Below, in pieces: positions 19,289-29,302 of a stretch of DNA of 64,000 bases; within the stretch, counting starts at the first letter, position 1, and the number at the start of each line of letters is the position of its first letter. The stretch comes from Niveibacterium microcysteis (GTDB taxonomy: Bacteria; Pseudomonadota; Gammaproteobacteria; Burkholderiales; Rhodocyclaceae): NCBI RefSeq assembly GCF_017161445.1, contig NZ_CP071060.1, positions 4,092,001-4,156,000 on the forward strand. Reading direction: 5' to 3'. The notes beneath the pieces are model-generated. The model did no database searches and was not told the origin of the DNA. It saw nothing but the letters and a program-made list of their open reading frames with translations. The position numbers were made by a program, and so were the translations under genes.

Positions 19289-19576
19289 TTACTCGATGAC
19301 CTTCGGAACCAGGTAGAGACCGTCTTCCGCCTGCGGCGCCACCGCCTGATAGGCGTGGCGACGATCGGTTTCCGACACGCGGTCTTCGCGCAGGCGCTGC
19401 GCAACGGCCTGGGGGTGATAAAGCGGTTCGACACCGGTGGTATCGACAGCCTGCATGCGTTCAATCAGGCCGAAAATCCCGTTGAGCTTTTCCTGCGAGG
19501 CCGCGGCCTCCTGTTCGTCCAGCTCGAGCCGGGCAAGCCGCGCGATGCGGTGAACGTCGTCGTGAGTCAGCGACAT
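19289..19576 (-). CDS. gatC: aspartyl/glutamyl-tRNA(Asn/Gln) amidotransferase subunit C
   Basis: 95 residues from ATG 19576. Small belt-like subunit that wraps GatA and Gat[20 protein letters not shown] opening and [15 protein letters not shown] are GatC hallmarks; the C-terminus ends [10 protein letters not shown] as usual. First gene of the minus-strand operon, divergent from mreB. Confidence 0.93.
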   Translation of the reverse strand: MSLTHDDVHRIARLARLELDEQEAAASQEKLNGIFGLIERMQAVDTTGVEPLYHPQAVAQRLREDRVSETDRRHAYQAVAPQAEDGLYLVPKVIE

Positions 19577-20853
<1,277 letters not shown>

Positions 20854-20958
20854 GCTCGCCGCGAAGCAAGCCACTTGGCAGCGCGCGCGTGAAGCGCGCG
20901 TTGCCCGTTCACCCCACGCCGCAGGCTTTCCGCACGCGAACCGAAGCGCCCAGACACC

Positions 20959-21873
20959 ATGTCCGTCGTCGGTCACCAGCCTCCTCCATTTTTCAAGCGC
21001 GGCCTGCCAGCCTCTGCGCGGCTCACGCTCTACCTTGTGCTGTCGATCGGTCTGCTGGTCGCGGATTTGCGTTTCCGCTATCTCGAAACCGTGCGCCACG
21101 GCGTCACGGTGCTGACGTATCCGCTGCAGATCGCTGCTTCAACACCGGCCGAGTGGGCGAATCGGACCTACGACTATTTCTCGTCGCTCAGCAGCCTGCA
21201 GAGCGAGATCAAGAGCCTGCGCGCCCGCGCGCTGGATGATGCGAAACGGCTGCTGCGCCAGCAGAGCCTGGAAAACGAGAACCATCAGCTGCGCGAGCTG
21301 CTCGCGATGCGTGAGCGTGTCGGCGCCCGCAGCATCGCCGCCGAAGTGCTCTACACCGCGCGCGATCCGTTCGCACGCCGTGTGATCATCGATCGTGGCG
21401 AGCGCGACGGCATCGAGCGCGGACTCGCGACGATCGACAACGCCGGCGTGGTCGGCCAGGTGACCCGCGTGTTCCCGCTGCAAGCGGAAGTGACGCTGCT
21501 GACCGACAAGGACCAGGCGATTCCGGTGAAGGTCGTACGCACCGGCCAGCGCGCCGTGATGTTCGGCGCCGGCGGCGGCATGCTCGAACTGCGTTACCTC
21601 GCGGCCAACGCGGACGTCGAACCCGGCGACGTGGTCGTTACCTCGGGGCTTGATGGAATCTACCTACCCGACCTGCCGGTCGCGAAAGTCGTGAAGGTCA
21701 ATCGCGACGATGCACGCGGCTTTGCACGCTTCGTCTGCCAGCCGGTCGCCGGCATCGAACGCAGCGGTGCCGTGCTAGTGATCGGCCGCAACGTCAAACC
21801 GCTCGAAGACCCTACCGCCAACGATCCGGCCCCGGCCGCAACCACGCCGGGCGGCCGCCCGAAGAGGAAGTGA
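20959..21873 (+). CDS. mreC: rod shape-determining protein MreC
   Basis: 304 residues: a cytoplasmic tail, one membrane helix at about 17-37 (LTLYLVLSIGLLVADLRF), a periplasmic coiled coil (about 60-110, LRARALDDAKRLLRQQSLENENHQLRELL region) and a beta-barrel domain with IDRGERDGIERGLATIDNAGVVGQV. Bridges MreB to PBP2 in the elongasome. The Pro/Ala/Arg C-terminal tail is unconserved. About 105 GC-rich bases separate it from mreB. Confidence 0.94.
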   Translation: MSVVGHQPPPFFKRGLPASARLTLYLVLSIGLLVADLRFRYLETVRHGVTVLTYPLQIAASTPAEWANRTYDYFSSLSSLQSEIKSLRARALDDAKRLLRQQSLENENHQLRELLAMRERVGARSIAAEVLYTARDPFARRVIIDRGERDGIERGLATIDNAGVVGQVTRVFPLQAEVTLLTDKDQAIPVKVVRTGQRAVMFGAGGGMLELRYLAANADVEPGDVVVTSGLDGIYLPDLPVAKVVKVNRDDARGFARFVCQPVAGIERSGAVLVIGRNVKPLEDPTANDPAPAATTPGGRPKRK

Positions 21874-21874
21874 C

Positions 21875-22396
21875 ATGCAGCCGACGCACCGCTCCAGCCG
21901 AATCCTGCTGCCGGTCCGCATGGGCTGGGTGTGGATCACCCTGTTCCTCGGCCTGACCCTGAATCTGGTTCCTACCCGCGCACTGCCGGGCGTGCCGGAC
22001 TTTGTCGCACTGGTACTTGCCTTCTGGTGCGTGCGCGAACCGCTACGCGTCAACATGGGCGCCGGCTTCTGGCTCGGCCTGCTGACCGACATCGGCTACG
22101 GTTCGGCGCTCGGCCAGCATGCGCTGGCCTATGTGCTGCTCGCCTTCATCGCGAGCACGATGAGCCGCCGCCTGCTGTGGTTCCCGCCCGCGGCACAGGC
22201 GCTGCAGATGGTGCCGCTGTTCCTGATGACGCAGATCGTCATGCTGGTGGTGCGCCTGATCGCCGGGGCGGAATTCCCGGGTTGGGAGTACTTCTTCACC
22301 ACCTTCACCACCGCGTTGCTGTGGTTCCCCGCGCACTTCGTGCTGCTGCTGCCGCAGATGCAGCCGATCGAGCGCGACCAGAACCGTCCTCTCTGA
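21875..22396 (+). CDS. mreD: rod shape-determining membrane protein MreD
   Basis: 173 residues, about five or six hydrophobic membrane segments. ALPGVPDFVALVLAFWCVREP and FWLGLLTDIGYGSALGQHAL are typical MreD stretches. The start lies one base after the mreC stop, so translation is probably coupled. Inner-membrane partner of MreC. Confidence 0.92.
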   Translation: MQPTHRSSRILLPVRMGWVWITLFLGLTLNLVPTRALPGVPDFVALVLAFWCVREPLRVNMGAGFWLGLLTDIGYGSALGQHALAYVLLAFIASTMSRRLLWFPPAAQALQMVPLFLMTQIVMLVVRLIAGAEFPGWEYFFTTFTTALLWFPAHFVLLLPQMQPIERDQNRPL

Positions 22397-22412
22397 GCGG
22401 CGTCGAAGATCG

Positions 22413-24293
22413 ATGGAATTCAAGACACCCGAACAGGAGATCTCGCGCTTCCGCGGCCGCGTGCTGGCAGCGAGCGTGTTCGTCTTTTTCTGTTTCGGCC
22501 TGCTGGTTGCGCGCTTCGTCTGGCTGCAGGTGATCAAGCACGATTACTACAGCACGCGAGCGGAGGACAACCGCATCTCGCTGGTACCGATCGTGCCGAA
22601 CCGCGGCCTGATCGTCGATCGCAACGGGCTGGTGCTGGCGCGCAACTACTCCGCCTACACGCTGGAGATCACGCCAAGTCGCATCAAGGATCTGGATGCC
22701 ACGATCGACGCACTGGCCGGCATCGTCGACATCCAGCCGAAGGACCGCAAGCGCTTCAAGAAGCTGCTCGAAGAGAGCAAAACCTTCGAGAGCCTGCCAA
22801 TCCGCAACCGCCTGACCGATGAGGAAGTCGCGCGCTTCGTCGCACAGCGGTACCGCTTCCCGGGCGTCGATATCAAGGCGCGCCTCTTCCGCCAGTACCC
22901 GGAAGGGGAGTTCGCCTCGCATGTGCTGGGCTACATCGGCCGCATCAACGACAAGGAAAAGACGCGCATCGAGGAAGATGACGACCGTGCGGCGAACTAT
23001 CGCGGCACCGAGCACATCGGCAAGAGCGGACTTGAGCAGAGCTACGAGGATGAACTCCACGGCACCACCGGCTTCGAGCAGATCGAAGTGGATGCCGGTG
23101 GCCGCGCAGTGCGCTCGCTTGCGCGCACCCCGCCGGTGCCGGGCCGCAAACTCGTACTGACGCTGGACAGCCAGTTGCAGAAGATCGCCGAGGCGGCCTT
23201 CGGCAACCGGCGCGGCGCACTGGTGGCGATCGAACCGGGCACCGGTGGCGTGCTGGCACTGGTGTCCAAGCCCACCTTCGACCCCAATCTGTTCGTTGAC
23301 GGCATCGACCCGCAGAACTGGGATGCGCTGAACAATTCGCCGGACCACCCGCTGATTCACCGCGCGATCTACGCCTCGTATCCGCCCGGCTCGACCTTCA
23401 AGCCCTTCATGGCGACTGCCGCACTGATGACGGGCAAGCGCACGCCGTCGCAGGCGATTTCGGACCCCGGCTACTTCTGGTTCGGCGGCCACCAGTTCCG
23501 CGACGACAAGAAGGGCGGCCACGGCTCGGTCGACATGGCCAAGTCGATCATCGTCTCCTGCGATACGTACTACTACGCGCTCGCCAACGACATGGGCATT
23601 GATTCCATCGCGCGCACGCTGGGCCAGTTCGGGCTCGGTTCGCGCACCGGCATCGACATCGGCGGCGAAGCGACTGGCGTGCTGCCCTCGCCGGAGTGGA
23701 AGAAGAAGCGCTTCAAGAAGCCGGAGCTGCAGAAGTGGTACGCCGGCGAAACCATCTCGGTTGGCATCGGGCAGGGCTACAACAACTACACGATGCTGCA
23801 GATGGCGCACGCGACCGCCACGCTCGCGGCCGGTGGCGTGATGTACAAGCCGCACCTGGTCAAGTTTGTGCAGGATCCGCGCACCAACGAGAAGCGCGTC
23901 ATCGAGCCGGAGCCGATGAAGACGATCCCGATCAAGCCGGAGCATGTGAAGGTAATCCATGACGCCATGGTGGGCGTGATCAAGTACGGCACCGGCGCGC
24001 GCGCCTTTGCTGGCGCCCCCTACGTCGCGGCTGGCAAGACCGGTACCGCTCAGGTCTTCTCGCTCAAGGGCGGCAAGTACGAATCGCACAAACTCGGCGA
24101 GCGCCTGCGCGACCACGCGCTGTTCATCGCCTTTGCCCCGGTGGAAGCACCGAAGATCGCGCTCGCGATCCTGGTCGAGAACGGCGGCTTCGGTGCCGAG
24201 TCGGCCGCGCCGATCGCGCGCCAGGTGCTCGACTACTACCTGCTCGGCAAGGTGCCGGAAGGTGCGGCACCAGAACAACCGGGGGCGGAATGA
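22413..24293 (+). CDS. mrdA: penicillin-binding protein 2, elongasome transpeptidase
   Basis: 626 residues. Cytoplasmic tail, one membrane helix (about 18-38), the PBP dimerisation/pedestal region, and a transpeptidase domain with active-site S-x-x-K in PPGSTFKPFMA (about residue 328), S-C-D in VSCDTYYYAL, and K-T-G in AGKTGTAQV. D,D-transpeptidase cross-linking lateral peptidoglycan with RodA. The stop overlaps the rodA start (ATGA). Confidence 0.96.
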   Translation: MEFKTPEQEISRFRGRVLAASVFVFFCFGLLVARFVWLQVIKHDYYSTRAEDNRISLVPIVPNRGLIVDRNGLVLARNYSAYTLEITPSRIKDLDATIDALAGIVDIQPKDRKRFKKLLEESKTFESLPIRNRLTDEEVARFVAQRYRFPGVDIKARLFRQYPEGEFASHVLGYIGRINDKEKTRIEEDDDRAANYRGTEHIGKSGLEQSYEDELHGTTGFEQIEVDAGGRAVRSLARTPPVPGRKLVLTLDSQLQKIAEAAFGNRRGALVAIEPGTGGVLALVSKPTFDPNLFVDGIDPQNWDALNNSPDHPLIHRAIYASYPPGSTFKPFMATAALMTGKRTPSQAISDPGYFWFGGHQFRDDKKGGHGSVDMAKSIIVSCDTYYYALANDMGIDSIARTLGQFGLGSRTGIDIGGEATGVLPSPEWKKKRFKKPELQKWYAGETISVGIGQGYNNYTMLQMAHATATLAAGGVMYKPHLVKFVQDPRTNEKRVIEPEPMKTIPIKPEHVKVIHDAMVGVIKYGTGARAFAGAPYVAAGKTGTAQVFSLKGGKYESHKLGERLRDHALFIAFAPVEAPKIALAILVENGGFGAESAAPIARQVLDYYLLGKVPEGAAPEQPGAE

Positions 24294-25417
24294 TCCTGCA
24301 ACGCCTGTGGCGCCGCATCGCGGCGCCGATCGACCCATTCCTGTTCTCGCTGTTGATGATGCTGATCGGCTTCACGACCGTGGTGCAGTTGTCGGCCTCG
24401 CCCGATCGCATTCAGGCGCAACTGATCAACACGGGCGTGGCGCTCGCGGTGATGTGGGTGGTTGCCAACATCTCGCCGCAGCGGCTGCAAACTCTCGCGC
24501 TGCCGCTTTATGTGGTGGGCGTGCTGCTGCTCGTCGCGGTGGCGCTGTTCGGGCAGATCTCGAAGGGTGCGCAGCGCTGGCTGGATCTGGGCATCATGCG
24601 GATTCAGCCCTCCGAGCTGCTGAAGATCGCGATGCCGCTGATGCTGGCCTGGTACTTCCAGATCCGTGAGGGCTCGCTCGCGGTGCGCGACTTCATCGTT
24701 GCGACCGTGCTGCTTGCGATTCCAGTCGGCCTGATCGCCAAGCAGCCCGACCTTGGCACCGCAATCCTGGTGCTGTCCGCCGGGCTGTTCGTGATCTTCT
24801 TCGCCGGCCTTTCGTGGAAGCTGATCGCGCCGGTGATGCTGGCCGGCGCAGTTGGCGTGGGCGCAATCGTCGCGACAGAAGACAAGATCTGCGCACCGGA
24901 TGTGCAATGGCCTGGCCTGCGCGACTACCAGAAACACCGCATCTGCACCCTGCTCGACCCAACCTCCGACCCGCTGGGCAAGGGCTTCCATACCATTCAG
25001 TCCGAGATCGCGATCGGCTCCGGCGGCGTGCTCGGAAAAGGCTGGCGCAATGGCACGCAGACCCAGCTCGAGTTCATCCCGGAACGCCACACCGACTTCG
25101 TCTTCGCGGTGATCTCGGAAGAGTTCGGCCTGATCGGCAACATCGGCCTGCTGTTCACCTTCCTGCTGGTGATCCTGCGCGGCCTGCTGATCGCAGCGAA
25201 CGGGGCCACCGTGTTCGGGCGCCTGCTGGCTGGCGCGATCTCGCTGTCCTTCTTCACCTACGCGTTCGTGAACATGGGCATGGTGACCGGCATCCTGCCG
25301 GTGGTGGGCGTGCCGCTGCCGCTGGTGAGCTACGGCGGCACTGCGCTGGTGACGCTTTGCCTGGGCTTGGGTATCCTGATGAGTGTTGCCCGCCACCGGA
25401 CGCTGCTCCAGAAATGA
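24290..25417 (+). CDS. rodA: peptidoglycan glycosyltransferase RodA
   Basis: 375 residues, SEDS family with about ten membrane helices. GAQRWLDLGIMRIQPSELLKIAMPL, KQPDLGTAIL and the C-terminal GVPLPLVSYGGTALVTL motif are SEDS signatures; the Asp in the long periplasmic loop (FIPERHTDFVFAVISEEFG) is the expected catalytic region. Polymerises lipid II and works with PBP2. Confidence 0.96.
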   Translation: MILQRLWRRIAAPIDPFLFSLLMMLIGFTTVVQLSASPDRIQAQLINTGVALAVMWVVANISPQRLQTLALPLYVVGVLLLVAVALFGQISKGAQRWLDLGIMRIQPSELLKIAMPLMLAWYFQIREGSLAVRDFIVATVLLAIPVGLIAKQPDLGTAILVLSAGLFVIFFAGLSWKLIAPVMLAGAVGVGAIVATEDKICAPDVQWPGLRDYQKHRICTLLDPTSDPLGKGFHTIQSEIAIGSGGVLGKGWRNGTQTQLEFIPERHTDFVFAVISEEFGLIGNIGLLFTFLLVILRGLLIAANGATVFGRLLAGAISLSFFTYAFVNMGMVTGILPVVGVPLPLVSYGGTALVTLCLGLGILMSVARHRTLLQK

Positions 25418-26523
25418 TCCGCCGCGTTTTCCGTAACGGTTCCACCCGCCTGCCGGTCGGCACGCTCTCGGCGTTGGCCGCCGCGCTGGTGCTGTCGGCG
25501 TGCGCCACGTCGCCCGCCCCGGTCAGCCCGCAACCCGAAGCGCGGCCGCAGCCGCCCAGCGCCTCCGGCAGCAAGCCGAAGGTGGTGCAGAAGAAGGGCG
25601 GCGGCTACTACAAGGACGACGGCCCCGGCGACGACATTCCGGACAACCTCGATTCGGTACCGGACGCAGAACCCAAAGCCGAGCCGCTGCATCGCTTTGC
25701 CAATAATCCGTACAACGTGTTCGGCAAGGAATACGTGCCGGCGCAACAGGTCGCACCGTATCGTGAGCAAGGCCTCGCGTCCTGGTACGGCCGCAAGTTC
25801 CACGGTAAGCCGACCTCAAGCGGCGAGAAGTACGACATGTACGGCATGACCGCCGCACACCCGACGCTGCCGATCCCGAGCTATGCGCGCATCACCAACC
25901 TGCGCAACGGCAAGTCGGTGATCGTGCGAATCAACGACCGCGGCCCTTTCCACACCGGCCGCTCAATCGATCTCTCGTACGCCGCAGCCTACAAGCTCGA
26001 CTATCTCGATACCGGCCACACCGACGTCGAGATCGAAGCCATCGTGCCGGAAGGCATCGAGGTCATCGCCGAGAACATCCCGCCGATCCGCCAGCGCGGG
26101 CCCGCACCGAAGCGCGTGCCGCTCAAGCCGGTGCCGCCTGAGCCGGTTGAAGTGGCCAGCGCGAAGCCGGCGCCGGCGGCGCCCGCAAGTACCCGGGTCG
26201 ATGCTCCGGTGCTTGCGGCCGCACCGATCAGCGCAACTGCAGTCACCGAGCTCAAGCCGCTTAACACCGCAAGCCCGGCCGCGCCGAAGACCAGCGGCAT
26301 CTTCCTTCAGCTCGGTGCTTTCGCGAGTGCCGCCAACGCCGAGAGCTTCCGCAAGTTCGTCAGCCACGAAATGAGCTCGCTCGCTGGCCAGTTGCAGGTT
26401 CTGGCGCTCGATGGCCGCTTCCGGCTGCATGCGGGCCCCTACGCCAGCGAGAGCGAAGCCCGCGGCATTGCAGACCGCATCAGCGCAGCCCTGCGCTTCA
26501 AGCCCTTCGTCATCACACGTTAA
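25414..26523 (+). CDS. rlpA: rare lipoprotein A, septal-ring lytic transglycosylase family
   Basis: 369 residues from ATG 25414, overlapping the rodA stop (ATGA). Lipobox LVLSAC with Cys about residue 30. A double-psi beta-barrel domain (about 115-205) carries ASWYGRKFHGKPTSSGE, RITNLRNGKSVIVRINDRGPF and RSIDLS; a Pro/Ala linker follows, then a C-terminal SPOR domain (about 290-369, IFLQLGAFASAANAESF) that binds denuded glycan strands. Degrades peptide-free peptidoglycan at division sites in Pseudomonas; the same role is inferred here. Confidence 0.94.
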   Translation: MIRRVFRNGSTRLPVGTLSALAAALVLSACATSPAPVSPQPEARPQPPSASGSKPKVVQKKGGGYYKDDGPGDDIPDNLDSVPDAEPKAEPLHRFANNPYNVFGKEYVPAQQVAPYREQGLASWYGRKFHGKPTSSGEKYDMYGMTAAHPTLPIPSYARITNLRNGKSVIVRINDRGPFHTGRSIDLSYAAAYKLDYLDTGHTDVEIEAIVPEGIEVIAENIPPIRQRGPAPKRVPLKPVPPEPVEVASAKPAPAAPASTRVDAPVLAAAPISATAVTELKPLNTASPAAPKTSGIFLQLGAFASAANAESFRKFVSHEMSSLAGQLQVLALDGRFRLHAGPYASESEARGIADRISAALRFKPFVITR

Positions 26524-26569
26524 GCCCGGTCTCGGGCGCTCTGCATAGCCACTGACCGATAAGCAACTT

Positions 26570-26610
26570 GGTTAGATTTTGTTTTTATATTTGCCCAAAT
26601 ATAACTAACC
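26570..26610 (+). promoter_or_regulatory. nested palindrome upstream of ybdK, candidate MarR operator
   Basis: Perfect inner arms TATATTTG (26586-26593) and CAAATATA (26596-26603) around CC, with outer arms GGTTAG (26570-26575) and CTAACC (26605-26610). It lies about 100 bases before ybdK in an otherwise GC-rich gap. The core ATTTG-N2-CAAAT recurs at 29268-29279 between marR and the ClC gene, and the left half TTATATTTG is identical in both. Proposed site for the MarR protein encoded at 28691-29158. Confidence 0.5.
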
Positions 26611-26708
26611 GGCTACCTTGGAAACACTCCCCCCGCCGGCCTGATCCTCAGGCCTCCTGTCCTCGCGCGTGCAGCGCGAGTTCGTTTTTCACCGACACGG
26701 AGGCAATC

Positions 26709-27824
26709 ATGACCCTCGCCACCTTTGCACCCTCGGCCCCGCTCACACTGGGCGTCGAACTCGAATTACAGATCATCGAGCGCGATACCCGCGATCTGTC
26801 ACCTCGCGCCATACAGTTGCTCGATCTGCTTGCGGCACAGCCGTTTCCGGGCGAAGCCAAACCGGAGATGACACAGTCGATGATCGAGGTTTCCACCGAC
26901 GTTCATCGCAGTGTCGGCAGCCTGCACGCCCAGCTGTGCGAAATCCGCGACACGCTGGTCAGCGCCGCAAACACCCTCGGCGTGCGCCTAGCCGGTGGCG
27001 GCACGCACCCCTTCCAGCTCTGGCAGGAGCGCCGCATCTACCCCGGCGAGCGTTATGAGGCGCTCGCCAACCGCTACGGCTACCTTGCACGGCAGTTCAC
27101 CGTGTTCGGGCAGCACATCCATGTCGGCGTTGAGTCGGCCGACGATGCGATGTACCTGACCCATGCGCTCGCGCGCTACGTGCCGCATTTCATCGCCCTG
27201 GCTGCCAGTTCGCCGTACTGTCAGGGCGCGGATACCGGCTTTTCCTCGTCGCGACTCAACAGCGTGTTCGCGTTCCCGCTCTCCGGTCACGCGCCGCCCG
27301 TCCTCGAGTGGGAACGTTTCGAGCACGAGTTTTATGAACCAATGCGCGCCGCCGGCATCGTAGCCAGCATGAAGGACTTCTACTGGGACATCCGCCCCAA
27401 ACCCGAGTACGGCACGGTGGAGCTGCGTGTCTGCGACACGCCGCTGGATGTCGACCACGCGGCCGCACTGGCGGCCTACCTTCAGGCGCTGGCCCTACGG
27501 CTGCTGACCGACCGCCGCGATCCGCCGCAGGAGCGCGACTACCTCTGCTACACCTTCAACCGCTTCGAGGCCTGCCGCTTCGGCTTCGATGGCGAGTACG
27601 TCAATCCCCGCACGCTGACGCGCAAGAGCCTGCGCGAGGACATCCTCGAAACGCTTGCAGCACTTGTCGACGACGCCCGCGCGCTTGAGTGCGCGGATGC
27701 CCTCGCGCAGCTGGAGCGCTTCGCACAAGGCGAAACCCTGGCCGACTGGCTGCGCGGGCAGATGCACGATCCACTGCCAAGCCACACCCTCGTCGACGCC
27801 GCCACGGCGCGCTTCCTCACATGA
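26709..27824 (+). CDS. YbdK-type carboxylate-amine ligase (GCS2 family)
   Basis: 371 residues from ATG 26709. Glutamate-cysteine-ligase-2 fold: LGVELELQIIERDTRDLSP at the N-terminus (metal-binding Glu residues), MIEVSTDVH, GGGTHPF, GQHIHVGVESADDAMYL and GTVELRVCDTPLDV. E. coli YbdK has weak gamma-glutamylcysteine synthetase activity; the true substrate is unsettled. The stop overlaps the start of an amidotransferase (ATGA), so the two probably act together, one making and the other perhaps hydrolysing a gamma-glutamyl-type bond. An AT-rich palindrome upstream is shared with the marR/ClC promoter. Confidence 0.88.
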   Translation: MTLATFAPSAPLTLGVELELQIIERDTRDLSPRAIQLLDLLAAQPFPGEAKPEMTQSMIEVSTDVHRSVGSLHAQLCEIRDTLVSAANTLGVRLAGGGTHPFQLWQERRIYPGERYEALANRYGYLARQFTVFGQHIHVGVESADDAMYLTHALARYVPHFIALAASSPYCQGADTGFSSSRLNSVFAFPLSGHAPPVLEWERFEHEFYEPMRAAGIVASMKDFYWDIRPKPEYGTVELRVCDTPLDVDHAAALAAYLQALALRLLTDRRDPPQERDYLCYTFNRFEACRFGFDGEYVNPRTLTRKSLREDILETLAALVDDARALECADALAQLERFAQGETLADWLRGQMHDPLPSHTLVDAATARFLT

Positions 27825-28681
27825 ACGATGACTCTGCCCCGCGCCGACGCGGCCCATTCGGGCGCCCGCTACGGATAGGCCTGTCGGCGCGGATCTTCCA
27901 TCCTGACACGCAACGCCAGGGCGTCTTCCGCCGCACCTTGCAGATCCTGGAGCAAAGCATCGCGCACTGGATCGGCGCGCAGCATGTGATGGTGCTGATG
28001 GTGCCGTCCGTGCTCGGCGATGGCCCGATCCGGCGTGGCGACATCGCACTGGCCGATTACGCCGACTATCTAGACGGACTCGTGCTGCAAGGCGGCGCCG
28101 ATGTGAGCCCCGGCGTGTACGGCCAGACACCGCGCTGCGATGCCTGGGCCGGCGACCCGGTGCGCGACGCCTACGAGCTGGAGCTGCTGACGGTGTTCAT
28201 CGAGCGCGGCAAGCCGGTGCTGGGCATCTGCCGCGGCATGCAGCTGATCAATGTGGCCTTCGGCGGCACGCTGCACCAGGATCTGCCCTCGCTCTGCGGC
28301 ACCGGCGAACGCCACGAATCGCCTGCCTACGATCGCCATCGGCATCCGGTCAGCCTGGTTCCCGACGGCCTGCTTACGCGCACGCTGGACACGCGTGAAG
28401 GCTGCGACGTCGTATCGATTCACCATCAGGCGATAGACCGCCTCGGCCGCGACCTTCGTATCGAAGCCCACAGCCCAGAGGACGGCATCATCGAAGCGAT
28501 CCGGCTCGATGCACCGAACTTCGTGCTGGGCGTGCAATGGCACCCGGAATTTCACGCGGGTCAGCCGGGTGTGCTCAATTGCAACCCCTTGCTCGATCGC
28601 TTTCTGACGGAGGTCGCGGCGGCCGCCGAAGCAAGCTTCTGGCTAGAAGCCGGCAGCGGCCCGCGCCGCAGCGAGCCCTGA
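27821..28681 (+). CDS. class I glutamine amidotransferase-like hydrolase (peptidase C26, PuuD-like)
   Basis: 286 residues from ATG 27821, overlapping ybdK by four bases. Catalytic Cys in GICRGMQLINVAFGGTLHQD (about residue 137) and His-Glu pair in VQWHPEFH (about residue 244). YLDGLVLQGGADVSPGVYG matches gamma-glutamyl-GABA hydrolases. Family members cleave gamma-glutamyl amides. The N-terminal 15 residues are Arg/Pro-rich and unconserved. Substrate not deducible; coupling with the ligase is the strongest clue. Confidence 0.85.
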   Translation: MNDDSAPRRRGPFGRPLRIGLSARIFHPDTQRQGVFRRTLQILEQSIAHWIGAQHVMVLMVPSVLGDGPIRRGDIALADYADYLDGLVLQGGADVSPGVYGQTPRCDAWAGDPVRDAYELELLTVFIERGKPVLGICRGMQLINVAFGGTLHQDLPSLCGTGERHESPAYDRHRHPVSLVPDGLLTRTLDTREGCDVVSIHHQAIDRLGRDLRIEAHSPEDGIIEAIRLDAPNFVLGVQWHPEFHAGQPGVLNCNPLLDRFLTEVAAAAEASFWLEAGSGPRRSEP

Positions 28682-28690
28682 ACGGCACGA

Positions 28691-29158
28691 TCAACTGCGG
28701 CCGAGGGGAATCCGGCCCGCCTCCTCGTCGGCCTGCAGTGCGTTGATCAGCACACGCAGATCCTCGTCGAGCCGGTCCAGCGTCGGCTGCGGCAAGCGCT
28801 CCAATGCATCCGGCAAGACACCTTCGAACGGCCCCGGCACCTTGCCAAGCGCAAGCTGACCCGCGGCGAGGATCTTCAGCGCCACGCTGCGCCGATCCGA
28901 CTCACCGCGTGCCACCGCAATCAACTCGCGCTTGACCAGGGTCTTCACCAGATTGCTCGCGGTGGACTGGTGAATGTCCATGCGCCGCGCCAACTCGCCA
29001 ATCCCGATGCCCGGGTGGTCGCGCACCAGGCTCAGCGCCCAGACCTGCGCGCCGCCCAGCCCGGTCTTCATCTCCACCTGCTGGAAATGGGTGCGTACGG
29101 CGTTGAAAACGATGCGAAAACGCCTCAGTACATCAGCCGGCGTGGCGGTGTGGGTCAT
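28691..29158 (-). CDS. MarR family transcriptional regulator
   Basis: 155 residues from ATG 29158. Winged-helix MarR fold: IGELARRMDIHQSTASNLVKTLVKRELI (helix-turn-helix, about residues 52-80) and the wing ARGESDRRSVALKILAAG. Small effector-responsive dimer. Convergent with the ybdK operon and divergent from the ClC gene. A minus-strand TATAAT at 29268-29263 overlaps the palindrome at 29268-29279, suggesting autorepression. Confidence 0.87.
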   Translation of the reverse strand: MTHTATPADVLRRFRIVFNAVRTHFQQVEMKTGLGGAQVWALSLVRDHPGIGIGELARRMDIHQSTASNLVKTLVKRELIAVARGESDRRSVALKILAAGQLALGKVPGPFEGVLPDALERLPQPTLDRLDEDLRVLINALQADEEAGRIPLGRS

Positions 29159-29263
29159 GGTCTTTTCGTGATCCGGAGAGATAGGCCTCAGCACAGCGCA
29201 CCACTGCGATCTGTGCAGGTGTGGCGTCCGCGCACTGGTGGGCAACGCGTGCGTCGAAACTGA

Positions 29264-29279
29264 TTATATTTGTACAAAT
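29264..29279. promoter_or_regulatory. palindrome between marR and the ClC gene, candidate MarR operator
   Basis: Perfect 12-base palindrome ATTTGTACAAAT (29268-29279), preceded by TTAT so that TTATATTTG (29264-29272) equals the left half of the ybdK-upstream site. It overlaps a TATAAT on the minus strand that could be the marR -10, and lies 24 bases before the ClC ATG. Confidence 0.55.
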
Positions 29280-29302
29280 TCAAATCGTCGCGAGCGAAAC
29301 CC

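Noticed and set aside
16810..19299. 829-codon open frame on the plus strand
   Set aside because: It is antisense to gatA and the aldo/keto reductase, whose family motifs are intact on the minus strand. The long frame is a by-product of high-GC codon use, with low-complexity Arg/His/Gln-rich translation.
22305..24338. 677-codon open frame on the minus strand
   Set aside because: Antisense to mrdA; Arg/Val/Asp-rich translation without family motifs.
29160..29302. possible fluoride riboswitch before the ClC gene
   Set aside because: No match to the conserved riboswitch core; the gap instead holds the MarR palindrome close to the ATG.
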